Assembly (NCBI RefSeq): GCF_000337215.1
Contig: NZ_AOHZ01000071.1
Coordinates: forward strand, 1 to 46,419
Direction: 5' to 3'
Length of the DNA stretch: 46,419 bases
DNA from: Natronolimnohabitans innermongolicus JCM 12255
GTDB taxonomy: Archaea > Halobacteriota > Halobacteria > Halobacteriales > Natrialbaceae
The notes beneath the pieces were generated by a model, which did not search any database, was not told where the DNA came from, and was given only the letters and a program-made list of their open reading frames with translations. Of this stretch, positions 16,793 to 25,569 are shown piece after piece. Every line of letters starts with the position of its first letter. Within the stretch, counting starts at the first letter, position 1. The position numbers and the translations under genes were made by a program.

Positions 16793-17023
16793 TCACGCCC
16801 GCTCGACGCGGACGTACCCGTTGAAGACGATGATCTCGCCGACCTCGAGATTCGTCGCGCCGTCTGCCGGAAGTGCGCGGCCGTTCTCGACGGCGTCGTA
16901 GAAATAGTCCAGTGTCTCCGTATCGAGTTGGTCGACGTGACGGACGGTCGCGGTCGGCGGAACCGACTCGACTGGCTCGAGTCGCCGCTGCCGGCTGCGG
17001 AGTTCACTGGATGCCATGTTCAT
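16793..17023 (-). CDS. Small haloarchaeal hypothetical protein
   Basis: A 76-residue protein (MNMASSELRSRQRRLE...). The first third is basic; the rest has alternating hydrophobics (YDAVENGRALPADGATNLEVGEIIVFNGYVRVERA), probably a small beta-rich fold. There is no known family that I can name. The start is ATG 17023 or ATG 17017; a minus-strand TATA-like GTTAAG near 17047-17052 lies ~26 nt above 17023 and favours that ATG in a leaderless transcript. It is transcribed in the same direction as its neighbours but separated from them by 130 and 195 bp gaps. Confidence 0.75.
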   Translation of the reverse strand: MNMASSELRSRQRRLEPVESVPPTATVRHVDQLDTETLDYFYDAVENGRALPADGATNLEVGEIIVFNGYVRVERA

Positions 17024-17153
17024 TGATACCAAACACCACGACAACACTTAACGTTTGTGCCGACAGCGTCGTGGATCGGCGGGGACAACGAGCGAAATCG
17101 GGAACGGAACGGTCGATCGAGGGGTAAAAGGTGTGTGCGATCCGTCGGGCCGA

Positions 17154-18377
17154 CTACTCGAGGTCGTCGAGGTCGACCTGCTTGTTCAGGAGCACCTCGG
17201 CCTGATCGGCGACCTCGCGCTGTTCGCGCATGAGCTGTTTGAACTTGCTCTGCGGGGAGAGGTCGCCGATGAGGACGCCGCCGACGATCTTGCCGTCCTT
17301 GAAGGCGACGCGGCGCCACTCGGTGTCGCTGTACTTGCGTTCGGCGTGCTCGTCGCCGAGCGTCGGATGGCCAAACGAGAGGAAGGGGAAGTCGAAGTGA
17401 GTGATCGAGTACGAAGAGACCCACTCGAACTCCTCGGCTTCGTCGTCGGCGGCCATGTTGACCGCGGCGATTCGACCCTGTTCCTTGGCCGAGCCCCACG
17501 AACCGTTCTGTGCCTGTTCACCGAGCAGGACGTCGTAGAAGCGCGTGATGTCGCCGGCTGCGTAGACGTCGTCGACGTTCGTCTGCATGTACTCGTCGAC
17601 GACGAGTCCGTTATCTTCCTCGAGGCCGGCCCCCCGGAGGAATTCGGTGTTAAACGAGAGTCCGATGGCGACGCCGGCGAAGTCGCAGTCGTAGCGTTCG
17701 CCGTTGGGGTCGACGGCGCCGACGACGTGACCGTCGTCGTCGACCTCGAACCGATCGACGCCGCTGTCGAAGACGGGCTCGACGCCGACTTCGCGCATCC
17801 CCTCGTGCATGATTTCGGCACCCTCGTTCGAGAGTGCGTAGCGCCACCAGCGGTCGCCGCGCATTAGGTAGTCGGCCTCGATACCCTGGGCGCCACAGAC
17901 CGCCGCGAAGTCGATACCGAGGAGGCCGGCGCCGACGATGACGCCGCGGTCGGACTGTTCGGCGTGTTCCTTGATCCCGCGGGCGTCCTGAAACGTCCAG
18001 AAGTGGTGGATGCCGTCGGCGTCGCTGTTCTCGACGGGCAGCTGCGTCGGCGTCCCGCCGGTCGCGACGAGCAGTTTGTCGTACTCGAGGTCGTCGCGTT
18101 CGTGGGTGTGGACGATCCGCTCGTCGGTGTCGATACTCGTCACGTGCGTGTTCAGCGAGAGTTCGATATCGCGTTCCTCGTACCACCCTTCGTCGTGAAT
18201 CGAGATCGGCGCCTCGGGGAGCTTTCCTTTCGCGTGCTCCTTGATGAGAATCCGATTATACAGTGGCTCCCCCTCATCGGTGATGACGGTAATGTTCGCT
18301 TCCGGGTCTTCCTCCCGGAGCGTCTCGGCAGCGGAGCTGCCCGAGATACCGTCCCCGATAATCACGTAGTGGGTCAT
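17154..18377 (-). CDS. NAD(P)/FAD-dependent oxidoreductase (NirB/rubredoxin reductase-like)
   Basis: A 407-residue pyridine nucleotide-disulfide-type reductase without the redox disulfide. The N-terminal FAD Rossmann motif is GDGISGSSAAE (8-18), followed by EPLYNRILIKEHAKGKLP, which resembles the FAD domain of nitrite reductase large subunits and rubredoxin reductases. The central NAD(P) motif is VIVGAGLLGIDFAA. The second FAD motif is VYAAGDITRFYD. The electron acceptor is unknown; no rubredoxin or nitrite reductase lies nearby. Start ATG 18377, with a TATA-like CACTTTAA on the minus strand ~27 nt upstream (leaderless). Probably cytosolic. Confidence 0.9.
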   Translation of the reverse strand: MTHYVIIGDGISGSSAAETLREEDPEANITVITDEGEPLYNRILIKEHAKGKLPEAPISIHDEGWYEERDIELSLNTHVTSIDTDERIVHTHERDDLEYDKLLVATGGTPTQLPVENSDADGIHHFWTFQDARGIKEHAEQSDRGVIVGAGLLGIDFAAVCGAQGIEADYLMRGDRWWRYALSNEGAEIMHEGMREVGVEPVFDSGVDRFEVDDDGHVVGAVDPNGERYDCDFAGVAIGLSFNTEFLRGAGLEEDNGLVVDEYMQTNVDDVYAAGDITRFYDVLLGEQAQNGSWGSAKEQGRIAAVNMAADDEAEEFEWVSSYSITHFDFPFLSFGHPTLGDEHAERKYSDTEWRRVAFKDGKIVGGVLIGDLSPQSKFKQLMREQREVADQAEVLLNKQVDLDDLE

Positions 18378-18399
18378 ATTCGGACCGTTCGTAATGCGG

Positions 18400-18408
18400 G
18401 TTAAAGTG
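18400..18408 (-). promoter_or_regulatory. TATA-like box for FAD-dependent reductase
   Basis: Minus-strand CACTTTAAC is centred ~27 nt before ATG 18377. Confidence 0.55.
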
Positions 18409-18608
18409 GATTGCTATCTCGTCTATTTTACCTAACCAGCGGCCGAGAGACAACATTGTACACTATTATACGGGTTGAATTCGAGATCGGTAGGAACTCC
18501 CATCTCGTTCCATTCCGTTTCTCGAGAGTGTAAACCAACCGTCCGTCGCGGACAGGTTCGACCGACCCGAAGTGAGATCGATCGAGCCTAACAGTGTTGT
18601 CCGAACCG

Positions 18609-18617
18609 TTCTTTAGG
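18609..18617 (+). promoter_or_regulatory. TATA-like box for 201-aa protein
   Basis: TTCTTTAGG is centred ~27 nt before ATG 18639 and supports that start and a leaderless transcript. Confidence 0.5.
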
Positions 18618-18638
18618 CCGTGCTTCCTACCCGATGTC

Positions 18639-19244
18639 ATGAAGCTCCGTCAAAACGCCCGTCACTTCGCGTCCCGGAAGGCACTCGAGACGCCGGTCGT
18701 TCGCTCGGTCGCCTCGTCGGGACTGGTTCGACTCCACACCAAAATCTTCCTCGGCAAGGCCGACCCCGACCACGCCGACGAGCGGAAGGCCCACCTCGAC
18801 GCGCTCTTCGACGCGACGGTCGACACCTACCTTCGCGCGCTTCAGGAGGACTTCTCCGAGGCCGAAGCCCGCGAAATCACCCACATTCAGGCCAACTTCG
18901 ACTTCTACAACCACGGCTGGACCGAGATGATGGAGATTCCGACGGACGAACTCGAGGCCCACTACGAGCGGTACGGCGACTTCTTCGAGCGCTGGGGAAT
19001 CTCGATCGACGACCCCCTCGGTCAGTTCGCGCCGCCCGAGGGACTACCGGACGCGCCGTCGACGCCGGAGCGACTCGAAGAGCCGGAACACCCCCACGCA
19101 GAGGGCGGGTTCGCCGACGACGTCTACGTCGAGACCGAAGCTGGCGAACTCGTCGTCGGTGGACGGGACGAACCCGCCGACGCGGACGTCTCGAAGGCGG
19201 TCGGCGTCGGTGACGAGGACCTCGAGGTCGAAGACGACGACTGA
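18639..19244 (+). CDS. Haloarchaeal conserved protein (DUF6149-like)
   Basis: A 201-residue protein starting MKLRQNARHFASRKALETPVV. Residues 1-130 are helical and well conserved in pattern (LVRLHTKIFLGKADPDHADERK, then EAREITHIQANFDFYNHGWTEMMEI); the last 70 are acidic and Pro-rich and likely flexible. From memory it belongs to a haloarchaea-restricted family (DUF6149); this is not verified. The ATG at 18639 fits the TATA-like box and the sharp start of coding character. Function unknown. It stands alone, divergent from the FAD reductase. Confidence 0.82.
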   Translation: MKLRQNARHFASRKALETPVVRSVASSGLVRLHTKIFLGKADPDHADERKAHLDALFDATVDTYLRALQEDFSEAEAREITHIQANFDFYNHGWTEMMEIPTDELEAHYERYGDFFERWGISIDDPLGQFAPPEGLPDAPSTPERLEEPEHPHAEGGFADDVYVETEAGELVVGGRDEPADADVSKAVGVGDEDLEVEDDD

Positions 19245-19361
19245 ACGGAGCTACGACCGTAATACCGTTCGATCGCCGTTTCGAATTAGCGTCACTTTCG
19301 CTGACTTTCTCTCTGTAACACGCTCTTTACTCCCGATCAAGAGACAGTAATTCTCTCATAA

Positions 19362-19369
19362 CAATATTG
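19362..19369 (+). promoter_or_regulatory. TATA-like box for polysaccharide deacetylase
   Basis: CAATATTG is centred 26 nt before ATG 19392 in an AT-rich stretch. Confidence 0.45.
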
Positions 19370-19391
19370 GTAGCTGATTTCTTCGGCGATA

Positions 19392-20636
19392 ATGAAACGC
19401 CGAGCATACCTCACTCTGGCCGCGTCGACGTCGCTGTGTCTGGCCGGCTGTGCCGAACTCCGATCGGGCGATTCGAACGGTGACAACGGTGACGATGATG
19501 GAGCGCCGGGCTCGACGTCCAGTTCGGACAGCGCCGGCGATCATCCCGATATCGCCGGTACCGACGACGATTTCGAGGACCTCGACGTCTGGAACGTCTC
19601 CGGCGGCGACCTCTCGGCCGATCCGGATCGGTCGGTCGTCGGGTCCCAGAGCGCACGCCTCGAGATTCCAAGCGGGGAAGGATCGGCCGTGCTGACGAAG
19701 GCGTTCGACGAACCGCGCGATCTCTCGGCCGTCGCACCCGGCGTCGCGGCTGCGTCCGACGAGCTGATCGTTCCGTGGATCAGGTTGCTCGACGTCGACG
19801 GAAATTCCATCGCCTACCGGCGCGGGATCTCCGGCGACTTGCCGCTGATGCGGTACAACTTCGGGGTCGATTCGACCAGTTCGGCGTTTGACGTTGGCGC
19901 GGTCACGGACGTCCAGTTGCAGGTGTGGACCGCCGAGAACGAGAGCCGAACGGTCTGGTTCGACGACTTCCACTTTACGCCGCGACCGGAGACGGGGAAG
20001 GTGATGATCCAGTTCGACGACACGCACGTCACCGACTACACGAAAGCGCTCCCGATCCTGGAGGAGTACGGTTATCCCGCGGTGACGTTCATCAACTCGG
20101 ATTACGTCGGTCGGGACGCCGGCGGCGTTCCGCGAATGTCGACCGAGCAACTCCACGAACTGCACGACGCCGGCTGGTGTATCGCCAATCACACCGACAC
20201 CCATCCACACCTCTCCCAGCTCAGTCGGGAGGAACAGGAAGCCGAGATTCTCGACGGGAAAGAGTGGCTCATCGACCAGGGGTTCGAGGAGGACGCGGAG
20301 TACTTCGCTTACCCCTTCGGCGATTACAATGCGACGACGATCGAACTCGTCGAGAAACACCACACGCTCGGCTTCGCCGGCGGTCGACCGGTCCAGGGCT
20401 ACACGACGAATACGGAACTCGTCTCGAGAATCGGCGAACCCGATGTCGAGCGCGTTGAGCGCGAACTCGAGCGCACCGTCGAGATGGGCGGGATCACGAA
20501 GATGTTCTACCACCGCCTCGAGGACGAGCACCTCGAGGCGTTCGAGACGCTGGTCGAAACCGTCCACAAGTACGAATCTCAGGGAGATCTCGAGGTGATC
20601 CTTCCGCAGGATCTGGAAGAACGGTACCTGTTCTGA
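19392..20636 (+). CDS. Secreted polysaccharide deacetylase-family lipoprotein
   Basis: A 414-residue exported protein. The signal MKRRAYLTLAASTSLCLAGC has a twin-arginine-like KRRAYL and a lipobox ending at Cys20, so it is probably a Tat-exported lipoprotein. An Asp/Ser-rich spacer follows, then a beta-sandwich-like region (about 60-195). The NodB homology domain starts at VMIQFDDTHVTDY (~204) with Zn ligands in NHTDTHPHL (~267) and the YFAYPFGDYN motif (~308). The first motif is FDD rather than TFDDG, as in many divergent archaeal members. Likely removes acyl groups from cell-surface or environmental glycans; the substrate is inferred only from the family. Confidence 0.9.
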   Translation: MKRRAYLTLAASTSLCLAGCAELRSGDSNGDNGDDDGAPGSTSSSDSAGDHPDIAGTDDDFEDLDVWNVSGGDLSADPDRSVVGSQSARLEIPSGEGSAVLTKAFDEPRDLSAVAPGVAAASDELIVPWIRLLDVDGNSIAYRRGISGDLPLMRYNFGVDSTSSAFDVGAVTDVQLQVWTAENESRTVWFDDFHFTPRPETGKVMIQFDDTHVTDYTKALPILEEYGYPAVTFINSDYVGRDAGGVPRMSTEQLHELHDAGWCIANHTDTHPHLSQLSREEQEAEILDGKEWLIDQGFEEDAEYFAYPFGDYNATTIELVEKHHTLGFAGGRPVQGYTTNTELVSRIGEPDVERVERELERTVEMGGITKMFYHRLEDEHLEAFETLVETVHKYESQGDLEVILPQDLEERYLF

Positions 20637-20773
20637 GACGAATCGTCGTCGGTTCGCTTTCGTTCCGTCTCGTCCCGTTTCGCTCCGTTTTCCCCCTGCC
20701 TCGAGGCGAGTTCGCCGCTCGGATCCAAGACGGTAAGTGCCCCGGGCGCAGGGATACGAACTGAACGATACGG

Positions 20774-22051
20774 ATGGCGCTGAACGACAACGATCGGTCG
20801 ATCGCCGGCTTCACGATGGCGGGCCACGCGCTGGTCCACTGGTTCGAGACGTCGATTCCGATCTTTCTGGTGGTCTGGCTCGCCGAGTTCGACGTCGGCG
20901 TCGCACTGTTCGGCCTGATCGTTGCACTCGGGTACGCGCCGTTCGGACTCGGCGCGCTCCCCGGCGGCATCCTCGCGGACCGCTACGGAACGAAGCGACT
21001 CATTCTCTGCTGTCTCGCGGGGATGAGCGCGGCGTTTCTCGTCCTCTCGCTCGCGACATCGATCTACGCGATCGCAGTCGGTCTCGTCCTCTGGGGCGTC
21101 GCCGCCAGCATCTACCACCCCGCCGGACTCGCGCTGATCAGCACCGGCGTCGACGAGCGCGGGACCGTCTTCGCCTGGCACGGGATCGCCGGCAACGCCG
21201 GCATCGCGCTCGGTCCGTTCGTCGCCGCGACGCTCCTGATCTTCCTCGAGTGGCAACTCGTCGCGGCGCTACTTGCCGTTCCGGGCTTCCTCGCGGTCGT
21301 CTACGGCCTCACCGCGTCGTTCGACCCAACCGCCGCCGTCGAGGACGGTGTCGACGCCGGTCCCGACGAGGCCCTGTCGCTGTCGGAACTGGTCTCGAAC
21401 TCGCGGGCGCTGTTCGCCAGCGCGTTCGCAATCATCTTCGTCATCGTCACCTTTGAAGGCCTGTACTACCGCGGAATGCTCACCTACCTGCCGGAGATCC
21501 TCCACGACCTCGAGGCGGTCGCGGGACTCGCGATTCCCGAGGGACTCGAAGGGATCGATCCGGGCCACTACATCTACGTCGGACTGTTGGTCGTCGGGAT
21601 GGCCGGTCAGTACGCCGGCGGGAAGCTGACCGACCGCGTCGAGCCGGCGCGGGGGATGACGGTCATCTTCGCGGTACTCGCGGTGCTCGCCCTCGCGTTC
21701 GTTCCCGTGACCGGGATGGGTCTCCTGGCTATCACCGTGCTCTGTGGCGTATTCGGCTTTTTCCTGTTCGCGATACAGCCGTTCTACCAGAACGCGGTCG
21801 CAGTCTACACGCCCGCCGACAGTCGCGGCCTCTCCTACGGCTACACCTACCTCGGCGAATTCGGCCTCGGTTCCGCGAGTATCGCCATCGGTGGCTTCGT
21901 CCTCGGCGGGTTCTCGCTCGCGGCGTTTTTCGCGTTGATCGCGGGCTTCGGCCTCGCCGGCATGGTCCTGTCGGCGGCGCTGCTTGCCGGCCTCGATCGG
22001 TTCGTCGACAGCGATCGACCTGTCGATGCGGACGCGAACGCGGACGATTGA
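20774..22051 (+). CDS. MFS transporter (fosmidomycin-resistance-like)
   Basis: A 425-residue protein with 12 predicted TM helices. The N-terminus (AGHALVHWFETSIPIFLVVW) and the A-type loop GGILADRYGTKRLI match the major facilitator superfamily; the overall look is closest to the fosmidomycin-resistance efflux group. A longer polar segment (about 190-210, TAAVEDGVDAGPDEALSLSEL) separates the two halves. The tail is acidic (DADANADD). Substrate unknown. It lies 137 bp after the deacetylase on the same strand, but a TATA-like GGTAAGTG near 20731 could give its own transcript. Convergent with the binding-protein genes (24-bp gap). Confidence 0.9.
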   Translation: MALNDNDRSIAGFTMAGHALVHWFETSIPIFLVVWLAEFDVGVALFGLIVALGYAPFGLGALPGGILADRYGTKRLILCCLAGMSAAFLVLSLATSIYAIAVGLVLWGVAASIYHPAGLALISTGVDERGTVFAWHGIAGNAGIALGPFVAATLLIFLEWQLVAALLAVPGFLAVVYGLTASFDPTAAVEDGVDAGPDEALSLSELVSNSRALFASAFAIIFVIVTFEGLYYRGMLTYLPEILHDLEAVAGLAIPEGLEGIDPGHYIYVGLLVVGMAGQYAGGKLTDRVEPARGMTVIFAVLAVLALAFVPVTGMGLLAITVLCGVFGFFLFAIQPFYQNAVAVYTPADSRGLSYGYTYLGEFGLGSASIAIGGFVLGGFSLAAFFALIAGFGLAGMVLSAALLAGLDRFVDSDRPVDADANADD

Positions 22052-22075
22052 TCGGTTACTTCGCCGTCAATCGCA

Positions 22076-23446
22076 TCACTCGAGCCACGGGGGCGTGACA
22101 TACTCGGATGTCGCGTATTCGTCGGGCCAGATGACTTCTCTGACGCCAACGCCCTCGTCGTTTTCCTGCCACTGGAAGTAGACGCCAACCGTCGTCGGAT
22201 CGTCCGGATCGTAAACCCGGTCGTGGGCGTACGTATCGTCGGGATCGTAGAATCGTACGTTTCCGGTCGCACCTGTGTACGAAATGTCCTCGATGACGGG
22301 AACGAGGTCCGCTGAATCGAGCGACTCTTCGCTCTCGGCGACCTCGGCGAAGAGGTTGATCGCGTCGTAGGTGTAGTAGCCCATGTCCTGTGGGTACGTT
22401 CCGAACGTCTCTTCGTATTTGTCTACAAACTGTGGGGTCTTTTCGGTGATTTCACTCTGTTCCGTCGCCGCCGAGTAGCTCACCCCGTATCGACACGCAC
22501 CGTTGGTCTGTTCGTAGTAGGTCGGGAGTTGCATCGGAACGTGGATGCCGCCGAACGCGAACGGCTGTGGCTGTGGCGGCTCCGCGGGCCGATTCGGATA
22601 ACTCCAGTCGAACAACGCGTCGTTTCCTGTGTGTGCCGTCATGATGAACGCCGCATCGGCGCCCGCGTCGGCGATCTCGTCGTAGAGATCGGTAAAGTCG
22701 TTCTTCGACGGCGCGTACCGGCGGCTCAACACGTTCTCGACGGGTGTATCGTCGATTCGGTCCTGGACGGTTTCCCAGGGGACGTCGGCCCACGGATAGT
22801 CCTCGGCCAGCACCGCGATCGACTCCCAGCCGATATCGCCGGCCACGTCGTTCATGAAGCCGATCTGTGCGCGCCCGAGGTCGGTGTCGTTCGTCGGTCC
22901 GACGCGGAAGTGATACTTGTACCGTTCGTACTCCTCTCGGACGAGTTGGCTCACCTCCTGTGTCGCGGCCCCGCTGGTGAGATGGAGCGTCTCCTGTTCG
23001 GCGATCTCGTCCATGATGTTCACGAGGGCCTCGCTGGCGAAGGTACCGACCGTTACGTCGACGTTCTCTTCGAGGACGAGTCGCTGATACTCGCGTTTGG
23101 CCTCGAGTGGACTGCCGTTCGTGTCACCGACGACCAGTTCGACCGCTCGGTCGTCGATTCCGTCGTGATCATCGTTGCGTTCGTCGACGGCGACCTGCGC
23201 CGATTGCACCATCGAGCGGCCGATGAAATCGCTCTGTGGGTTCGGCGCTAGCACGCCGACCCTGACCGGTTCCGGACCGCTGGAGTCGCCCACGACCGCG
23301 TCGTACGTTCCAAGACACCCGGCGAGGGGGACGACGGATCCGGCTCCAACACCCTTGAGCACCGTACGCCGATCGAGTCGCCCCGTTCCCACGTCAGACG
23401 CCGTCGCGGCTCCCATCCTGTCGCCGCGACGATCACGTTTAGACAT
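22076..23446 (-). CDS. Solute-binding lipoprotein, branched-chain amino acid/urea (Peripla_BP_6) type
   Basis: A 456-residue extracytoplasmic binding protein. The N-terminus has a twin-arginine signal (RLDRRTVLKG, Arg26-27) and a lipobox LAGC with Cys44, so it should be a Tat-exported lipoprotein. The mature part starts VRVGVLAPNPQSDF and shows the two-lobed LivJ/UrtA pattern (VVGDTNGSPLEAKREYQ, LTSGAATQEVSQLV, MGYYTYDAINLFAEV). It is a tandem paralogue of the gene at 23693. No permease or ATPase gene of a HAAT importer is adjacent. With the transducer gene at 25570, a sensory role as in BasB is plausible. Start ATG 23446; an AT-rich promoter lies 20-35 nt upstream. Confidence 0.92.
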   Translation of the reverse strand: MSKRDRRGDRMGAATASDVGTGRLDRRTVLKGVGAGSVVPLAGCLGTYDAVVGDSSGPEPVRVGVLAPNPQSDFIGRSMVQSAQVAVDERNDDHDGIDDRAVELVVGDTNGSPLEAKREYQRLVLEENVDVTVGTFASEALVNIMDEIAEQETLHLTSGAATQEVSQLVREEYERYKYHFRVGPTNDTDLGRAQIGFMNDVAGDIGWESIAVLAEDYPWADVPWETVQDRIDDTPVENVLSRRYAPSKNDFTDLYDEIADAGADAAFIMTAHTGNDALFDWSYPNRPAEPPQPQPFAFGGIHVPMQLPTYYEQTNGACRYGVSYSAATEQSEITEKTPQFVDKYEETFGTYPQDMGYYTYDAINLFAEVAESEESLDSADLVPVIEDISYTGATGNVRFYDPDDTYAHDRVYDPDDPTTVGVYFQWQENDEGVGVREVIWPDEYATSEYVTPPWLE

Positions 23447-23464
23447 ATTGAACGGTCTTTTATC

Positions 23465-23481
23465 CTTATATCTATTAATAG
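23465..23481 (-). promoter_or_regulatory. AT-rich promoter of binding-protein gene 1
   Basis: The minus strand here reads CTATTAATAGATATAAG, holding a TATA-like element and a 10-bp palindrome (CTATTAATAG, 23472-23481) 19-35 nt before ATG 23446. Confidence 0.5.
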
Positions 23482-23692
23482 TTGCGGGGTTGTACCACGG
23501 ACCACGTTGTCACTGGTTCTGCGCGTGTTCACAGGCGGTACGAGGCGGATGCCACGGGGCTTGACCCCGAGGCGGTTGACCGTTCGAGCGTCGCCACTGT
23601 CGGCGTGGCCGAATCGCTGGGAGGTGCAGTAGAATCGATCGACTCCGCTCGATGAAACGCTGAAACTGACCCGAAACGCGGCCGAAACGATG

Positions 23693-25057
23693 TCAGAGCC
23701 ACTCGGGGGTGACGTACTCGCCGTGGGCGTTGGTAGTCGCGTGTTCCTCGGGCCAGATGATCTCCTGGACGCCCTCGCCGTCGTCGGTTTCCTGCCACTG
23801 GAAGAAGAGCGTCTCCTCCTCGACGTAGACGAGGTCGTGTGGATACGGGTTGGTTTCGTCGTAGAACTCCACGGTTCCGATGACACCGTCGAACGTCACC
23901 GCCTCGAGCGCCGAAATCAACTCGTCGGTTTCGAGGGTCTCCCGGTCTGCGACGACGTCGGCGAAGACGGTGACAGCGTCGTAGGTGTGATAGCCCGTGT
24001 AAACGGGAGTTGCGCCGTCGTGTTTCTTCTGGTAGGCGTCGACGAACGCCCCCGTTCCGCCCGGGAACTCGCTGTCGGCCGTCGCGCTGATGACGCCGAT
24101 TGCGTACTCGCAAGCGCCGTCGGTCTGGTCGTAGTAGCCCGGCATCTGGAGGGGGACGTGGATGCCGCCGAACGCGAACGGCTGAGGTTGTGGTGGCACC
24201 TCCGGTTTGTTCGGGTAACTCCAGTCCAACAACGCGTCGTTACCCGTGTGTGCCGCCGCGATCAGCGCCATGTCCGCGCCCGCGTCGGCGACCGACTCGT
24301 AGATCTCCGAGAAGTCGTTAGTCGCCGGCGGATACCGCTCGTCCATCGCGATGTCGACGCCCGTTTCCTCGAGGGTCTCGGTGATGACGTCCCACGGTTC
24401 CCGACTCCACTCGTAGTCTTCCGCGAGCAACGCGACCGACTCCCAGCCGACGTCGTCGGCGACGGCGTCCACGAAGTCGACCTGCGCCTGGCCGAGGTGG
24501 CGGTCGTTGGTCGGCCCCACGCGGAAGTGATACTTGTACCGCTCGTAGTCCTCGGCGACCAGTTGACTCGCCGCGGTCGTCGCCGCGCCGGAGGTGAGGT
24601 GGATCGTCTCCTGTTCGGCGATATCGTCCATAATATTTCTGAGCGCCAGACTGTCGAAGACGCCCGTCGTTACGTCGGCGTTCTCTTCGAGGACGAGCCG
24701 CTGATACTCGCGTTTGGCCTCGAGGGGGCTACCGTTCGTATCGCCGACGACGAGTTCGACATCGCGACCGAGGAGTCCGCCGTCTTCGTTCAGTTCGTCG
24801 ACCGCGAGTGCGGCCGCGCGCTCCATCGAGCGGCCGACGTAGTCGCTTTTCGGCTGGGGTGCTAACACGCCGATCGTAATCGGCTCCTCGTCGTCGCTGG
24901 ACCCGATCGTCTCGTACGAACTGAGACAGCCCGCAAGCGAGAGGCTCGTCGCGCCGGCGGTCGTCGCGAGAACGCGACGTCGGTTGAGCCGAGAACCGGA
25001 CTCGGATGCGGTCTCCGACGACGAAGAGAGCTGTTGGGATGCTGATCTTCTACTCAT
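23693..25057 (-). CDS. Solute-binding lipoprotein, paralogue of the gene at 22076
   Basis: A 454-residue paralogue with the same architecture: twin arginine (SRLNRRRVLATT, Arg26-28), lipobox LAGC with Cys44 at the identical position, and mature start ITIGVLAPQPKSDYVG. It shares long identical stretches with its neighbour (for example VVGDTNGSPLEAKREYQRLV and YKYHFRVGPTND), so the pair arose by tandem duplication. Differences cluster in the C-terminal lobe (AIGVISATADSEFPGGTGAF), which may change ligand choice. The 246-bp gap between the two carries a separate promoter for the downstream copy. ATG 25057 was chosen over GTG 25075 because of the TATA-like box 29 nt upstream. Confidence 0.92.
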   Translation of the reverse strand: MSRRSASQQLSSSSETASESGSRLNRRRVLATTAGATSLSLAGCLSSYETIGSSDDEEPITIGVLAPQPKSDYVGRSMERAAALAVDELNEDGGLLGRDVELVVGDTNGSPLEAKREYQRLVLEENADVTTGVFDSLALRNIMDDIAEQETIHLTSGAATTAASQLVAEDYERYKYHFRVGPTNDRHLGQAQVDFVDAVADDVGWESVALLAEDYEWSREPWDVITETLEETGVDIAMDERYPPATNDFSEIYESVADAGADMALIAAAHTGNDALLDWSYPNKPEVPPQPQPFAFGGIHVPLQMPGYYDQTDGACEYAIGVISATADSEFPGGTGAFVDAYQKKHDGATPVYTGYHTYDAVTVFADVVADRETLETDELISALEAVTFDGVIGTVEFYDETNPYPHDLVYVEEETLFFQWQETDDGEGVQEIIWPEEHATTNAHGEYVTPEWL

Positions 25058-25062
25058 GATAA

Positions 25063-25094
25063 CAACGGTTCCCACGTGGGTTGTTTAACCGTTG
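25063..25094 (-). promoter_or_regulatory. Promoter with nested palindromes for binding-protein gene 2
   Basis: An 8-bp inverted repeat, CAACGGTT (25063-25070) and AACCGTTG (25087-25094), encloses a perfect 10-bp palindrome CCCACGTGGG (25071-25080). The TATA-like GGTTAAAC (minus strand, about 25083-25090) overlaps the right arm. This block lies just before ATG 25057, where a repressor would block initiation. Confidence 0.5.
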
Positions 25095-25134
25095 CGGAAT
25101 GATTTACGCTCGTGAATTATCGAACGCCTTTCCT

Positions 25135-25151
25135 TTGCTACGATGTAGCAA
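25135..25151. promoter_or_regulatory. 7-bp inverted repeat, possible upstream operator
   Basis: TTGCTAC-GAT-GTAGCAA is a perfect 7-bp inverted repeat with a 3-nt centre, about 45-60 bp above the TATA-like box of the binding-protein gene, a usual activator position. Confidence 0.4.
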
Positions 25152-25532
25152 CTCACTCTTTTACTGCATGGTTATTGGGCGTTCATTAACAATATTCTCT
25201 GATTGTAAATCCTGAATGCGAGACTCGCCGACCGCCACTGTCTCTACGTCGAATTCGCTCGTCTCTGGCGCTGTGAACGTTGCCAGTCGTCAGTCGCTCG
25301 GCCAGTCGCTGTTCCCGTCCCCTACCCGTGTTCGACGGATGACCATCCGCCTCGAGCGATCGCTGTGACTCGTGTCGCGAGGTGATACGTACGAATACTG
25401 ACCACCGATCGACTTTGACAGATATTTTCAACAACTATTCGGAAACTTGGGACGAACACCGAACGGTCTTTTACCTCACATTCGATACTTTACTGAACGT
25501 TGGAGATTATCAGCTTCGATAACGGTGGATCA
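25152..25532. other. Non-coding stretch between binding proteins and transducer
   Basis: The full gap between the divergent genes is 512 bp (25058-25569), the largest in the window and richer in A/T than the flanks. I see no protein frame with haloarchaeal codon use; an 82-codon frame at 25186-25434 is basic and atypical. It probably holds only regulatory sequence. Confidence 0.5.
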
Positions 25533-25540
25533 TAATTTAT
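25532..25540 (+). promoter_or_regulatory. TATA-like box for transducer gene
   Basis: ATAATTTAT is centred ~34 nt before ATG 25570. Confidence 0.55.
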
Positions 25541-25569
25541 GTAGGGACACTCAGACCCGTATTGTATCT

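Noticed and set aside
23548-23570. GGGG-CTTGA-CCCC inverted repeat downstream of binding-protein gene 2
   Set aside because: The stem is only 4 bp and no T-tract follows; not strong enough to call a terminator.
25186-25434. 82-codon minus-strand frame between the binding proteins and the transducer
   Set aside because: The translation is Arg-rich and basic, unlike haloarchaeal proteins, with no promoter or homologous pattern.
23450-25473. 13-nt word GAACGGTCTTTTA repeated at 23450-23462 and 25461-25473
   Set aside because: A 13-mer repeat is expected by chance several times in 46 kb, and the second copy does not sit before any gene.
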